DNA of 64,000 nt from Cyrtodaria siliqua. Lineage: Eukaryota; Mollusca; Bivalvia; Adapedonta; Hiatellidae. The translations under genes were made by a program, and so were the position numbers. The notes under the pieces are model-generated. The model was not told where the DNA came from. It was given only the letters and a program-made list of their open reading frames with translations, and searched no databases. The stretch is taken from the NCBI GenBank assembly GCA_037043455.1, contig JAWPHD010008282.1, positions 53,134 through 117,133 on the forward strand, read 5' to 3'. Within the stretch, counting starts at the first letter, position 1. Each line of letters opens with the position of its first letter. Of the stretch, positions 1-12,947 are shown piece by piece.

Positions 1-3
1 AAA

Positions 4-190
4 AACGTAATAAATAGATTATTTAACTGTTGTGATCAATTATAGGGAAATCCTTCACCTGATGGTAGGCATGTGTTGTTTTTCATTCACTCGCTTATGC
101 TCGTTCGTGAAAAAACCACACGCCTATCATCTTGTGAAGGATTTCCCTGTAATCGATCCCAGCAGTTAAATAATCTCTATTTTTTACATT
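4..190. repeat. Foldback MITE, copy A
   Basis: The left arm around GATTATTTAACTG and GGGAAATCCTTCAC returns inverted on the right (GTGAAGGATTTCCC, CAGTTAAATAATC). The arms are roughly 75 bp around a loop rich in cactcg-like sequence. No ORF. Confidence 0.8.
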
Positions 191-381
191 TCTATGGGTG
201 AAAGATCGGGATTTCTCAGTGAAAGAATATTTATAATCGCTTAATATTAATAACTCCAAACACAAAAATAACTGTGATGCTGTGTCATAACATCAGTAAA
301 GTGTTGTTGACGTCGAAGTCATCCACCGATAATGTTCAATAAAACGAGACATTTCGGTTAAAATCATACACAAAGTGATTT

Positions 382-562
382 AAAATGTAATAAATAAATT
401 ATATAACTGCTGGATTCGATTATCCTTCACTTGATGGTAGGCTTGTTTATTTTTTGACACTCGCATCCACTCATTCATGAAAATAACCACATGCCTACCA
501 TCTCATGAAGGATTTCCCTATAATCGTCCGAATCCAGCAATTAAATAATCTCTATATAATTA
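382..562. repeat. Foldback MITE, copy B
   Basis: Second copy of the 4-190 element, with the same arms (ataactgctgg; tgaaggatttccc; cagcaattaaataatc). It ends about 30 bp before the first RLR exon. The left arm has lost the GGGAAA step. Confidence 0.8.
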
Positions 563-594
563 TATGAAACTAAATACTGTGTTTTCCCTTACAG

Positions 595-645
595 AATCCA
601 ACCATCTGAATGCAGAAGAACACGAGATAATTTACAGAAGGCAGA
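595..645 (+). CDS. RLR exon: linker before the helicase
   Basis: The acceptor is a pyrimidine tract ending ttacag and the donor is gtaagc. The exon carries 2 nt of a split codon, 16 codons (SNHLNAEEHEIIYRRQ) and 1 nt. Both ends fit a phase-1 series, and its last A joins AT of the next exon as Asn. It has no recognisable domain. It is supported by splice sites and phase rather than by homology, so it is the least certain exon. If it is wrong, translation could start at the ATG at 3535 in the next exon. Confidence 0.6.
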
Positions 646-3600
646 GTAAGCTCTAAAGTTGTATTTTAAAACAAGTTGTCTCGACCTTCATGGCATCATC
701 AGACTGGATTTTTTAAACAAATCTTAGTAGATACATGCACCATCCGGGAATATATTAAACATAGGGGAACGTTGTCTATAGATAGTTTTTCTCTGAAACT
801 ACTTGATGGATTTTTATGAAATACTCATCTTAAAACTACAGATTTCAGACCATTGTTGTCTGGCAAGTCTGAAGAGCATAGTAATTTCATTTTAAGGTCA
901 CTATACCTGTGTTGTTAACCAATCAATTTAAACAAGATTTAAGACAGCATATTTTTATGCTTTGCGAAATTTTCAGGGGATCATATAGTCGCCGCTTTAT
1001 CCGTCCTTCTGTCCATCCAACTTTTGTCCGGAGCATAACTTCAAACCTACTGATTGGACTATACTGAAACTTCACACAAGGATAGAGGACATTGAGAGGA
1101 AGTACAGAGTGCAAGAACTGTAACTCTATCTAGAGTTATTGCTCTTTGTAATTTATACTTAGAATTCTTGTCCGGGGCATAACTCAAAAACTACTGACGA
1201 AACTGGAATGAAACTTAACAAAATGATCTGTAATTTTATTCTTAGAATTTTTTTCTGAAGCATAACTTCAAAACTACTTATTGGGGCAGCAATTAAACTT
1301 CACACAATGATATAGGACAATGGAAGGAAGTGCCGAGTGCAAGAACTGTAACTCTGTCTTCGTTCAAATTAGAGTTATTTCCCTTTTTAATATTATAATT
1401 ATAATTCTTGTCCGGAGCATAACTCAAAAACCATGGGACTGAAATGAAACTTCACACAAAGATAAAGACAGTAAGATGAAGTGCAGATCACAAGAACCAT
1501 AACTCTTTCTTCATTAAAATTACAATTATTGCCCTTTGTAATTTTCTACTTACAATTCTTGTCTGGAGTATAACTCAAAACCACTCATGGGACTTAAATG
1601 AAACTTCTCGCAATGATAACAGTAAAAGGCAATGAGAGAAACTGCAGGGACCTACAACCAGTCTTCATTGAAATTAGAGTTATTGTCCTTTGTAATTTAT
1701 ACTTGTAATCCTGTCTAGAGCATAAGAATTGAATTGAATATTGTTTAACGGCTCATCAACACAGTATAGGTTATTTAGAGCCGCCCGAGAGAGAGGGGAA
1801 GGATACATAGGAATCCGGGAACCTGCCCTACTCTTATTATCGAATAGATTCCTATGGTTCTTTAACGTGCTCGGAGGAAATGCCGATACACGGGACCGCC
1901 CGGTTGACGTCCCCATCCGACGGACGAGGCTAAGGGAAAGTGTCTTGCCCAAGAACACACCGACGGAACTCGGTGGCACCACGGAGGATTGAACCCTGGG
2001 CCTCCGGTTACAAATCCGCCGCGCTACCGACTGCGCCACGCCAGCCCATAAGAGAGCAAGAGCTGTTGGAGAACAACGCAGCTGGACTATTTGAATTTTC
2101 AGAGATTTTTTTTTATATAGCTAGTATATACCATCAGAAAACAAGGCTAAAACAATGTGTGGTGGGGTTGGGGAATAGGGCTTGTATAGAAACTCGGGCC
2201 GATATAAAATTATGTGAAATTTTATTATTTTTATCTGTTTTAATCCAAAATTGCTGTCATTTTAAAGAAATTTGTTGTCGAACATAGCTATGTGTAAGAA
2301 AGACCAAAGCAACACAGAAATATGTAAAAAATAAAATAAAATTAAATAAAAATATTCCAATGTTGGGGTGGGGGTGGGGGTGGGGAGGGGAGCAACATAG
2401 CTATGTGTAAGAATTGACCAAAACAACACAGAAATATGTAAAAATAAATAAATATATATATGAATTTCGTGTGGGTGGAGAGAGGAAGCGACATATATAT
2501 TATATGTAAGAAGCTATGTGTAAGAAATGACTAAAACAACACAGATATATGTAAACAATTAAAGTGTAGGGGTTGGGTGGGGGGAGGGGGGGTGGGGGGG
2601 GGGGTGGAGTGGAGGAGGGAGCCCATGCCCCAATATAGGTGAAGTATGAATAAGATGCATAATGCTATAAGAAATCCCAAACCAAAATTATAGATATATA
2701 TGCTTACATGCAAACCTAGATCTGCCTTTATTGCACATTTTATGGGCCATCACAATTTGGGTTCCATGGGAGCCCAGAATTTGCAGGAGACAAAATTACT
2801 TACCCAGCCCTTTACAACATACTATAAGGAAACCAATTCCCAAATTTAGTTCAGCTAGGACAAGAAATGTAAGAGCTATAGACCTGTAAACACAGCTTAC
2901 ACGCAAAAGTTGATGTGAAACAGACACATTTTAAGGGCAATTTGGGTTCCATGGGAGCCCAGGGGTTACAGGAACCAAAATTACTTAAGCAGCCCTTAAG
3001 ATAATGCTATAAGGAAACTAATGGCCAAATTTGGTTGTGCTAGGGTAAGAAATGTAAGGGATATAGACTTGTAAACACATCTTTCACGCAACATTTTATG
3101 TGAAATGGGACACATTTTATGGGCTATCATAATTTGGGTTCCATGGGAGCCCATGGGTTAAAGGAACCAAAATTGCTTATGCAGTCCTTAAGATAATGCT
3201 ATAAGGAAGCTCATGGCAAAATTTGGTTGTGCTAGGATTAGAAATGTAAGAGATATAGACTTGTAAACACAGCTTACACGCAAACCTTGATGTGGGACGC
3301 CGACGCTGGGGTGATTACATAAGCTCTCTTATACTTCGAATAGTCGAGCTGAAAACTACTAATGGAACTGCAGATTGAATACTGCTGGGTGATACAAGGC
3401 CATGAGTTAAACTGAGGATACATTTCTGGGAGCATCCATCGGTTCTACAGATTTTCTTGTCAATCGTTGATCATTGCATTTTTAACAGACTTTGTCAAAA
3501 TTACATGAGCATTTGTTATCATTGATTTAGATGCCATGGCGAGATTCCGGCAGATGGATTTTAATGCTTATAACAGAGAAGAACTGGAGTTGAATATAAA

Positions 3601-6600
3601 GACAGGTGAGGAACCCATTGTTCTGAGCTCTGTTGGCGAAGATTAACAGGTCAGCCACACATGAACTTTTCTACATGCTACTCCAAAACCACTGAAAGAG
3701 TATTAAATCATTTTAGAATTATTTTATTTTTATAATTTTGTGATTCTTGGGTTTCAAGAAACTCATTACTCAATGATAGATTCAAACAGTCTTAATCTGT
3801 TTCTCACAGCAATTAAAAGGCTCATTCAGTTCTGAGAACACACGGAGTTGTATCATAATAGCATGCCGTGATGTCATAATAGCATGATGTGATGTCATAA
3901 TACCAGGGTGTGATGTCCCAATATCAGAAAGTGATGACATGATAGAAGCAACCAAACGAAAATATTAATGAAGCATTCTGATTAGTTCAGTGATAAAAAT
4001 TGGACCAATGAAAACTGTTAATTTAAAGTTCAATACATTCTCAGAACACACTGAAGTTTTTCTAGACATTGAGTAATGAGGTTCTTGAAACCCAGAAACA
4101 CAAAATTCTAATAATAAAATAATTCTAAAGATTAAAATGATTTAATAGACTGTTCTGAATGGATTTTCATGAAATTTAAACGGCAGTCATTGTCTTGTTG
4201 GTGTAACCAGACAAGGAAAAATCTGTAGACCCAGTGCAAAATTGAACTCGGGACCCCTTGCAGGTAAAGCTAACATTTTACCTTTTCCCTGCAAAAGCTA
4301 GCTGACCAGAAAGTAAAAAAGCACTTATAACAGTCTATTAAATCATTTTATTATTATTTCATTTTAGAATTTTGTGATTCTTGGTTTCAAGAAACTCATT
4401 ACTCATTGAGTGATACAAACAGTCTTAAATCTGTTTCTCACAGCAATTAAAATGCTCATTCAGTTCTGAGAACACACTGAGTTGTATCATAATAGTATGA
4501 CATGATGTCATAATAGCATGACGTGATGTCATAATACCAGGATATGATGTCATAATACCAGAAAGTGATGTCATGATAGAAGCAACCAAATGAAATTATG
4601 AGTGAAGCATTCTGATTGGTTCAGTGATAAAACTGGACAAATGAAACCAGTTCATTTAAAGTTCATTACATTCTCACAATAGACTGAGGTGTAACTGGAC
4701 ATTGAGTAATGAGGTTTTTGAAACCCAGAAACACAACATTCTAATAATAAAATAATTCTAAAATGATTTAATAGACTGTTTTATACGTATCTGTTTACAT
4801 ACACCCCCTACTGAGTTCTACTACATAAAATAAAATAAATTGTACCTCCTTCAAAATCTAATGTATCTAATGTATATAAATACAAAAATAGTGTTTGTTA
4901 TCTTGATTCAAGAACCTCAATAGCCTGATGTTTTCTGAATAGATAATCAAAATATGTTATGTATTTAATATATGTTACAGATGAGGATAAACTCGATGAC
5001 GTGGAAGACGAGGACTTCTCTCTGAGGGATTATCAGACGGAACTGTCCAAGGAGGGAGTGGAGGGGGAGAATGTGATTATCATGGCGCCAACAAATTCTG
5101 GCAAAACAAGGGTCGCTTTTAAAATAATGCAGGTTTGACTTTTATTTTTATATCCATTTGAAATGAAGCATTGAATTTATAATCTCTTTTTTTTTTACAA
5201 GGACATTGGTACTCGTTGAAATGACAGTTTAATGCAAGTTTTTAACCATAGTAAAAATATGTTTATTACAGGCGACATCTCCAATAAACACAGTCAATTT
5301 CTAGGTTTTATGGTATATTTAATTTTCTATTAAATAATTTGTACAGTCAACTATGGTACATAGAGTAAGAACAGTAATGTCTACTATAATTTGAACAGTG
5401 CCTAATTATTACGTAGTCCCGCCTTAATTCCATTAAGTGGTAGGAAATCTTATATAAGCAGGATTTTATAACTGATATTTCGACAATAAAAGGCATTTAA
5501 AAACAGGAATTATTGAAAAAATGTGATAATTGTTGAAAATTACCTATTAAATTTTGATTTTTGCAATATGCAAACTTGTTAAAGGGACACTGTCCGTAAG
5601 TAAGCAGATATTGAGCATAACCAAATAACTGGCTGACTTTAATTCAGTGAAATGTATACATGAAAACATGAGGATAGACCCTAAGAAGTATGTAGGAATA
5701 CATTCGTGAGTTTGAAAAAAAAAAGTTTTAATTATTATATGTAAATAAAGTGGGACCCACAATATTTACCTTTTCCGCGATCACGTGACTTCCATTAGCG
5801 CATTATGTTATCACCACAGTATGTATTGCGAAATATGTATAGCCCGCTTAGCTCAGTTGGAAGCGTTGCCGATCACTTTACGCTCACGCACACTATTATT
5901 ACAGTGAGTGTAATTTTAGTTTGGGCTGCGAGTTCAAACGCACAAAGCGGATTTACTTTTTTTTGTACCGCGATTGAATTCCGTTAAACAATCTTGCTTT
6001 TAATTAATAAATATTCAATAATGTTTAGTGTGTAATGTTTGCGAACAGAATTAGTGTGTGTTTTATAAGCTAAAAGTTACGGACAGTGTCCCTTTAAGAC
6101 GAAATTAAGGTTTTATTTCATACCCCAGCCAAACCTGTTTTTGCTTCTTGGAGAAGACCCGTTTTTGCTTCTTGGAGAAGGGGTTGAATGGGGTATGAAA
6201 GTTAATACTCGGACCACGTAATGAAAAAACATTTCCCTGCCTTATTAGTGATACAAAATGCATACTTTTGATTGCTTTTTGTTATTATTACCTATAATTC
6301 ATCCAAATGATGTATTGGGAACATTTATTATTGTTTGTTTGAGATATTTAATTATAATTGACATAGACAGTAAAGCGAAAGTAGAAATGGGGTAAATCTA
6401 TATGTGACGTGTCGGCATAGAACTCGACGTCATTCAACAGATTGACTTTTTCTTACATGATACATGACCCCCTGTTTTTATTGCATTTTTATATTGGCGG
6501 ATGCTCGATCGTTTGATTGATATGTGTTTTAAAATTTTCTACCCAGAAAAATGCGCTTTTTTAGCTCTACTGGCCAAGGGCCAGCAGAGCTTATGGGATG

Positions 6601-9600
6601 GTGTGTTGTCCGTCGTCCGTCCGTCGTCCGTCCGTCGTCCGTTAACTTTTCTTCAAACGACTTCTCCTCAGTAACCGCTTGGCTAATTTTGACCAGACTT
6701 CACATGGATGATCCTTTGATGAATGCTTTTTAGATTTGTTAAAATTAGGTCAGCGCTACATTCAAGATGGCTGCCATTACCATATATGGTCGTAACCTTA
6801 AAAAATCTTCTTCTCCAGAACCGCTGGACTGATTTCAACAGTTTTTCTTTTAAAATGATCGCTAACGCCTAGACTATCAAGTTTGTTCGAATAAAGTTCC
6901 CGGGGTCAAAAATGGTCGTGCCCCGGGGGTCCAAAGTTTGTATATTGAGGTTTTGCATGTTTTTCATATAGACAAATAGGAAAAAACTTTAAAAAATCTT
7001 CTTCTCTGAAACCACAAGGCACAGAGCTCTCATGTATTACATGTAGCATCAGCTTTTGGTCCTCTACTAAGTTTGTTCAAATGGTGACCCTGGGGTCAAA
7101 TTTGTCCCCGCCCCGGGGGTCACAATTTTACATTGACTTATATAGGATTTTTTTTAAAAAAATCTTCTTCTCGGAAACTACAACAGCCAGAGGTTTGATG
7201 TTTTGCATTTACTAAAAGCTTATGGTCCTTTACCAAGTTTGATCAAATGGTGACCCTCAGGTCACATTTGGCCCCGCCCCAAGGGTCACATGTTTTACAT
7301 AGACATGTATAGGGAAAATATTAAAAAATCTTCTTCTCTGAAACTGCAAGAGCCAGAGGTTTGATATTTTACATTTATTATAAGCTTATGGTCCTTTACC
7401 AAGTTTGTTCAAATGGTGACCCTGGGGTCACATTTGGCCCTGCCCCAAGGGTCACATGTTTTACATAGACATGTATAGGGAAAAACTTAAAAAATCTTCT
7501 TCTCTGAAAACTGCAAGAGCTAGAGGTTTAATACTTTGCTGTTCAGGGCTCTGGAAATATTTTGAAAATCCACTTGCCCTGTTCAAAATCCACTTGCCCT
7601 GTTCAAAATCCACTTGCCCTGTCCAAAATGACACTTGCCCCAAATTCAAAAGTCACTTGTCCCAAAATCAAGCCTTTGTCAACGTACCAAACTTTTCTAG
7701 ACGCTGCGCGCCACAGAAGTATCCATGGTGGGTAGTAGATTACGTTTAGGGCTGGATTTCACTGGAGAATCACGAGAAATAGATCCATTTTCAGATTGGC
7801 TGGGTGAACACAAATCAACACCATCACTACTATCCTTAAATCCAAGTTCACTGTCAGACTGACCACCAGAATCACACAAATCAACATTTCTAAGATCACC
7901 AGGTGTATTTTCCTCAGTAATTTTAGACACATGTTTAGGTTTGGTCCTTACAAGGAACGTAATAGAGACATGGTTAATTTGTAACTTTTTTTGTAAGATT
8001 GTTGAAATAATGAAGGATCATTTATTAAATACTGCATCATGTAATTACCCACAGGAATCGGACATATTGTAAATGCATCTAATAAACCACATTGACTATC
8101 CACTACTAGTATATTAAAATATATTTTTATATACATGCGGGGCCGGACCTACATATGGGGATACTGTACTATGTTTACAATACGTCCGATTCCTATGAAT
8201 TACCATATAAACTCATGAATATCAAAAGAAACAATGACCCCTTTCACACATTTCCAAACCGCCTTTGATTACATCATCAATTTTACATCAACATTCGTGA
8301 ATGTGTTTCAAAAGTTTCCCTTTATAGTAACTGCAAACCAAACATCTGCCTACTCAGCTTTAATCGTCAACGCCAGGCCACAAATAAAGTGATAATCGTG
8401 TTACCAAATGTGCCAAACAAAATACAAACTCGCAAACAAAGTTTGTTTAATAATATGTGTCAAAATAACTTCAATAAAGCAACCCGCTGCATTCACATAC
8501 CTTCCTTAATTAGTGCCAGTAATTAATTTCTACTTTATTTGTGTATAGTACAGTACTTGCCGTACTCGTTTATAAATTGCTGTTTGTTTACAATTTTCCA
8601 ATGACCCGCGTTTCAACTTTTACACAGCTATAAGTACTTGGCGGACTGATCAGTGTGTATTCATTACCTTTTCCGATAACATTCAGCGTCAATACACAAT
8701 ATGCGTTGCATAAAATCTTGGTGCGGTTATACTCTTCAAACATAATTCGAAAGTTCGGCTAAACATATGATTTATGTTGCGCGTAAAATAATGCATAACA
8801 GAAGTCTACAAACTTTACAATGGTTACGTTTTATCGATTATAATTGGATTAATTTGATTATAATTGGATTAATTTTTGGGATGGTCTTATCATGTTAGTA
8901 GAGGTCACACTTTAGTATAAATAGGGAGATGAATATAATTAATGCTATCGGCGCATGGACATTTTTGATTGGCACCTCAAACTTTCCTCGGCCAATCAGG
9001 TTTTGACAAACTGTCAAAGTGGGAGGGATTTCTTAATTACCGCTCGCGGCGAAAGCGATGGGTTCGTAATCGGCACACTTTATGATAAGCCGAGTTTTCG
9101 TTTGATTTTTTGTCTAAAACGGAAACGTCCAGTCGGGCAAGTGTCGGACAACCAGATTTGCGAAGGACGCCTGCCCGCACCCAAATTCCACTTGCCCGGG
9201 GCGTCGGGCAACCATATTTCCGGAGCCCTGCAGTGTTGCTATAAGCTAATGGTCCTTTACCAATTTTGTTCAATCTGGCCCTGCCCCGGGGGTCACAGTT
9301 TTACATCAATGCTTGTTTTAGATTTTTTAATTTCTTAATTATTTTTTTTTATAATTTTTTTTTTTATAATTTTTTTTTTTTATAATTTTTTTTTCATTTT
9401 TTTTTTAAATTTTCATTTTTATTATTTTTTTCATTTTTTTTTTTATTATTATTATTTTTTATTTTTTTTTATTTTTTTTTATTCTCTCTACTGGCCAACT
9501 TGGAAAACCAGCCAGATCAGACCAGTAATGGCGGAGTTATGGCTCTTGATATAGTTAAAAATGCTATATTTTGCCTCTTTAAGACGTTAGTCACTCGCTT

Positions 9601-12600
9601 CATTGATGTCATAAGAGCCATATTAGCCAGTAGAGCGTCCACAGGCCCTCTTGAGCCTCTTGTTTTGTCTCTTGACCTACATTCGTCCTATATAAATCAA
9701 AGAAGGAAAATCACTAATGGTGCAATGTAACCTAAAGCATATTTCATCAAAAACAAAGAAGCTGGCAAAATTGGCAAATGATAACACATTTTCAACAATT
9801 ACAATGAGCTAGTTTTTGTCATAAAATAAAACGTTTTTATCAACAGGAACATTTTAGAAAAAGAAACAAGCAGAATAAAATTGCGAAGGTGATATTTTTG
9901 GTTGAGAATGAAGCTCTGGCCAATCAACAAGGTGAGGCATGTGCTGAACTCCTCTTGGCATATCGCACCAAGGTAATCAGTGGCAGCTCGCAGCGAGATA
10001 AAAGACAGTACCTCAGGGACTTCATCAGCAGGTAATGATGCAATGTGTGATTTATACTCACTCAAACTTTTGTGCAAATTTGGATAAAAATAACATCTCT
10101 GTTTTGGTTTGCGGACTTCAAGCTTAACGCCCATGTTCTCCCTGTCTACTATACTCCGGCATAAAGCTTCAACTGCCTTTTTTTCAAACCTTTCACCTCT
10201 ACGCTTTTCTACGCACAGCTTCTCACTGTATCTCGCTGTCGTACACAATGCTCATTAGTTAAAGTTCAAAGTCTGCCCCCATTTCACTGTATTACCCTTT
10301 TTGCCTCCATTTCTTTTATCTATTTTATGTATCTGGTTGCAAGTAACATGCCTTTAACATTGGCTTGCAAGATTTTGAAATGAAACAGAAGATTTTATAT
10401 CTAAACTAGAAGGGTGTTCCATGCAACACTTGTGTTGCCTGCCATGTGCTTATTTCACCAAGTACAATTTAACTATAAAGTTTGAAGACACTGGGTGCAA
10501 TCCTTCATGAATTATGGAGCAGTTTTTTTTAAAGTGTTAAAGTTTAAGAAAAGAGGTATAAATCTGCATTGGATAATTGACAAGGAAGAACTGTATACAG
10601 TTTCATGACCATAGGTCAGTATTTTGACAAGTTATGAGCTAGGTTAGATTTCAGGTTAGATTTCAGGTTAAAGTTTTATGAAAATGGGGTATAACTCCGC
10701 CAAAATGAAAGTCAGAGTTATTGGACATGTGTAACAACATTCCTTCAGTTAAGATGAATATGTGTGTGAATTTCTTGAACATAGGTCAAATACCTTTCAA
10801 GTTATGGTCAGTTAAGAGTTTGGTTAGGTTGCAGGTAAAAGTTTTATGAAAAGGAGCATAACTCTGCTGAAATGAAAATCAGAGTTATAGGTCATGAGTA
10901 ACATTCTGTGTGGTAAGATGAATATATGTGCGAAGTTGCATGAACATATGTCAAATACTTCTTAAAGGGGTTGATGCACTATTTTAAAACACTGTTTATT
11001 TTAAAGGGCTCTGAAAAACTTGAAAAAAGCTGAAAGATTTATCAAAATGCCATGAAAATAAAGGAGATATGACCTATTGAAAATGTGCAAAGAAACATAA
11101 ATGGAGGCGGCCATCTTTGAACGATGACGTCATCGCGCCATTTTGCCATGTATGGCATATTGATAAAATGTCTTTTAAAGCAAAGAAAATCACTGCAAAT
11201 GAAAAATAATACTAAAATGTATACATTTTACATCTGTATATTTTTTTTTAATCAATTTGCAGTGGGTTTCTTTGCTTTAAAATATATTTTGTCAATATGC
11301 CATATATGGTAAAACGGCGCGATGACGTCATCGTTCAAAGATGGCCGTCTCCATTTATGTTCTTTGCAAATTTTCAATAGGTCACATCTCCTTTATTTTT
11401 CATGACATTTTGATAATTCTTACAGCTTTTTCCAAGTTTTTCAGAGCCCTTTTAAATAAATCATGTTTGAAAATATTGCATCAACCCCTTTAAGTTATGT
11501 CTTGTTATGAGCCTGGTTAGGTTTCAGGTTAAAGTTTTGTGAAAGGGGGCTTAACTCTGTCAAAATGAAAGTCAGAGTTACTGGACATGTGTAACAGCAT
11601 TCCTTAGGTTTAGATGAAGATGTTTTTGAAGTTTCATGAACATAATATCAAATACTTAAGTTATGGCCAGGGTTAAAGTGTGAAGGACTAACGCCGGATG
11701 TAATCGGACAGAAGGACGCAGGTGACACACAAAAAAATATGTTGACTTTCATTAAGAAATTACGAGTCAAAAAGCAAACATTCAAATTTTAAAGTGAAAA
11801 GAAGAATGAGTTTACATATATTGGTGTGCGTATGTGTCATGGCAGTGTCGACACATATTGGTGTGTGTATGTGTCATGGCAGTGTTGACACATATTGGTG
11901 TGTGTGTGTGTCATGGCAGTGTTGACACATAGTGATGTGTGTATGTGTCATGGCAGTGTTGACACATATTGGTGTGTGTATGTGTCATGGCAGTGTTGAC
12001 ACATATTGGTGTATGTATGTGTCATGGCAGTGTTGACACATATTGGTGAATGTATGTGTGTGTATGTGTCATGGCAGTGTTGACACATATTGATGTGTGT
12101 ACGTGTCATGGCAGTGTTGACACATATTGGTGTATGTATGTGTGTGTATGTGTCATGGCAGTGTTGACACATATTGGTGTGTGTAAGTGTCATGGCAGTG
12201 TTTACACATATTGATGTGTGTGTGTGTGTATGTGTCATGACTGTGTTGACACATATTGGTGTATGTATGTGTGTGTGTGTATGTGTCATGGCAGTGTTGA
12301 CACATATTGATGTGTGTGTGTGTGTGTCTTGGCAGTGTTGACACATATTGGTGTGTGTATGTGTTATGGAAGTGTTGACACATATTGGTGTGTGTATGTG
12401 TCATGGCAGTGTCGACACATATTGGTGTGTGTATGTGTCATGGCAGTGTTGACACATATTGGTGTATGTATGTGTGTGTATGTGTTATGGCAGTGTTGAC
12501 ACATATTGGTGTGTGTATTTGTGTCATGGCAGTGTTGACACATATTGGTGTGTGTATGTGTCATGGCAGTGTTGACACATATTGGTGTGTGTATGTGTCA

Positions 12601-12906
12601 TGGCAGTGTCCACACATATTGGTGTGTGTATGTGTCATGGCAGTGTTGACACATATTGGTGTGTGTATGTGTCATGGCAGTGTTTACACATATTAGTGTG
12701 TGTATGTGTCATGGCAGTGTTGACACATATTGGTGTGTGTATGTGTCATGGCAGTGTTTACACATATTGATGTGTGTGTGTATGTGTCATGACTGTGTTG
12801 ACACATATTGGTGTATGTATGTGTGTGTGTATGTGTCATGACTGTGTTGACACATATTGGTGTATGTATGTGTGTGTATGTGTCATGGCAGTGTTTACAC
12901 ATATTG

Positions 12907-12947
<41 letters not shown>

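Noticed and set aside
1986..2038. Functional tRNA gene
   Set aside because: A and B boxes are present but the sequence has no closed acceptor stem and runs on into a SINE body.
1680..2039. 119-codon minus ORF
   Set aside because: It coincides with the tRNA-derived SINE; the open frame is accidental.
7697..7930. Independent small gene for the serine/acidic-rich 77-codon ORF
   Set aside because: It is wholly inside the CAGGG-ended element, with no intact counterpart in the second copy; treated as an element remnant at most.
9799..10248. 149-codon minus ORF
   Set aside because: It is a shadow of the RLR exon at 9847-10031 plus intron; the + strand reading has splice sites and helicase motifs.
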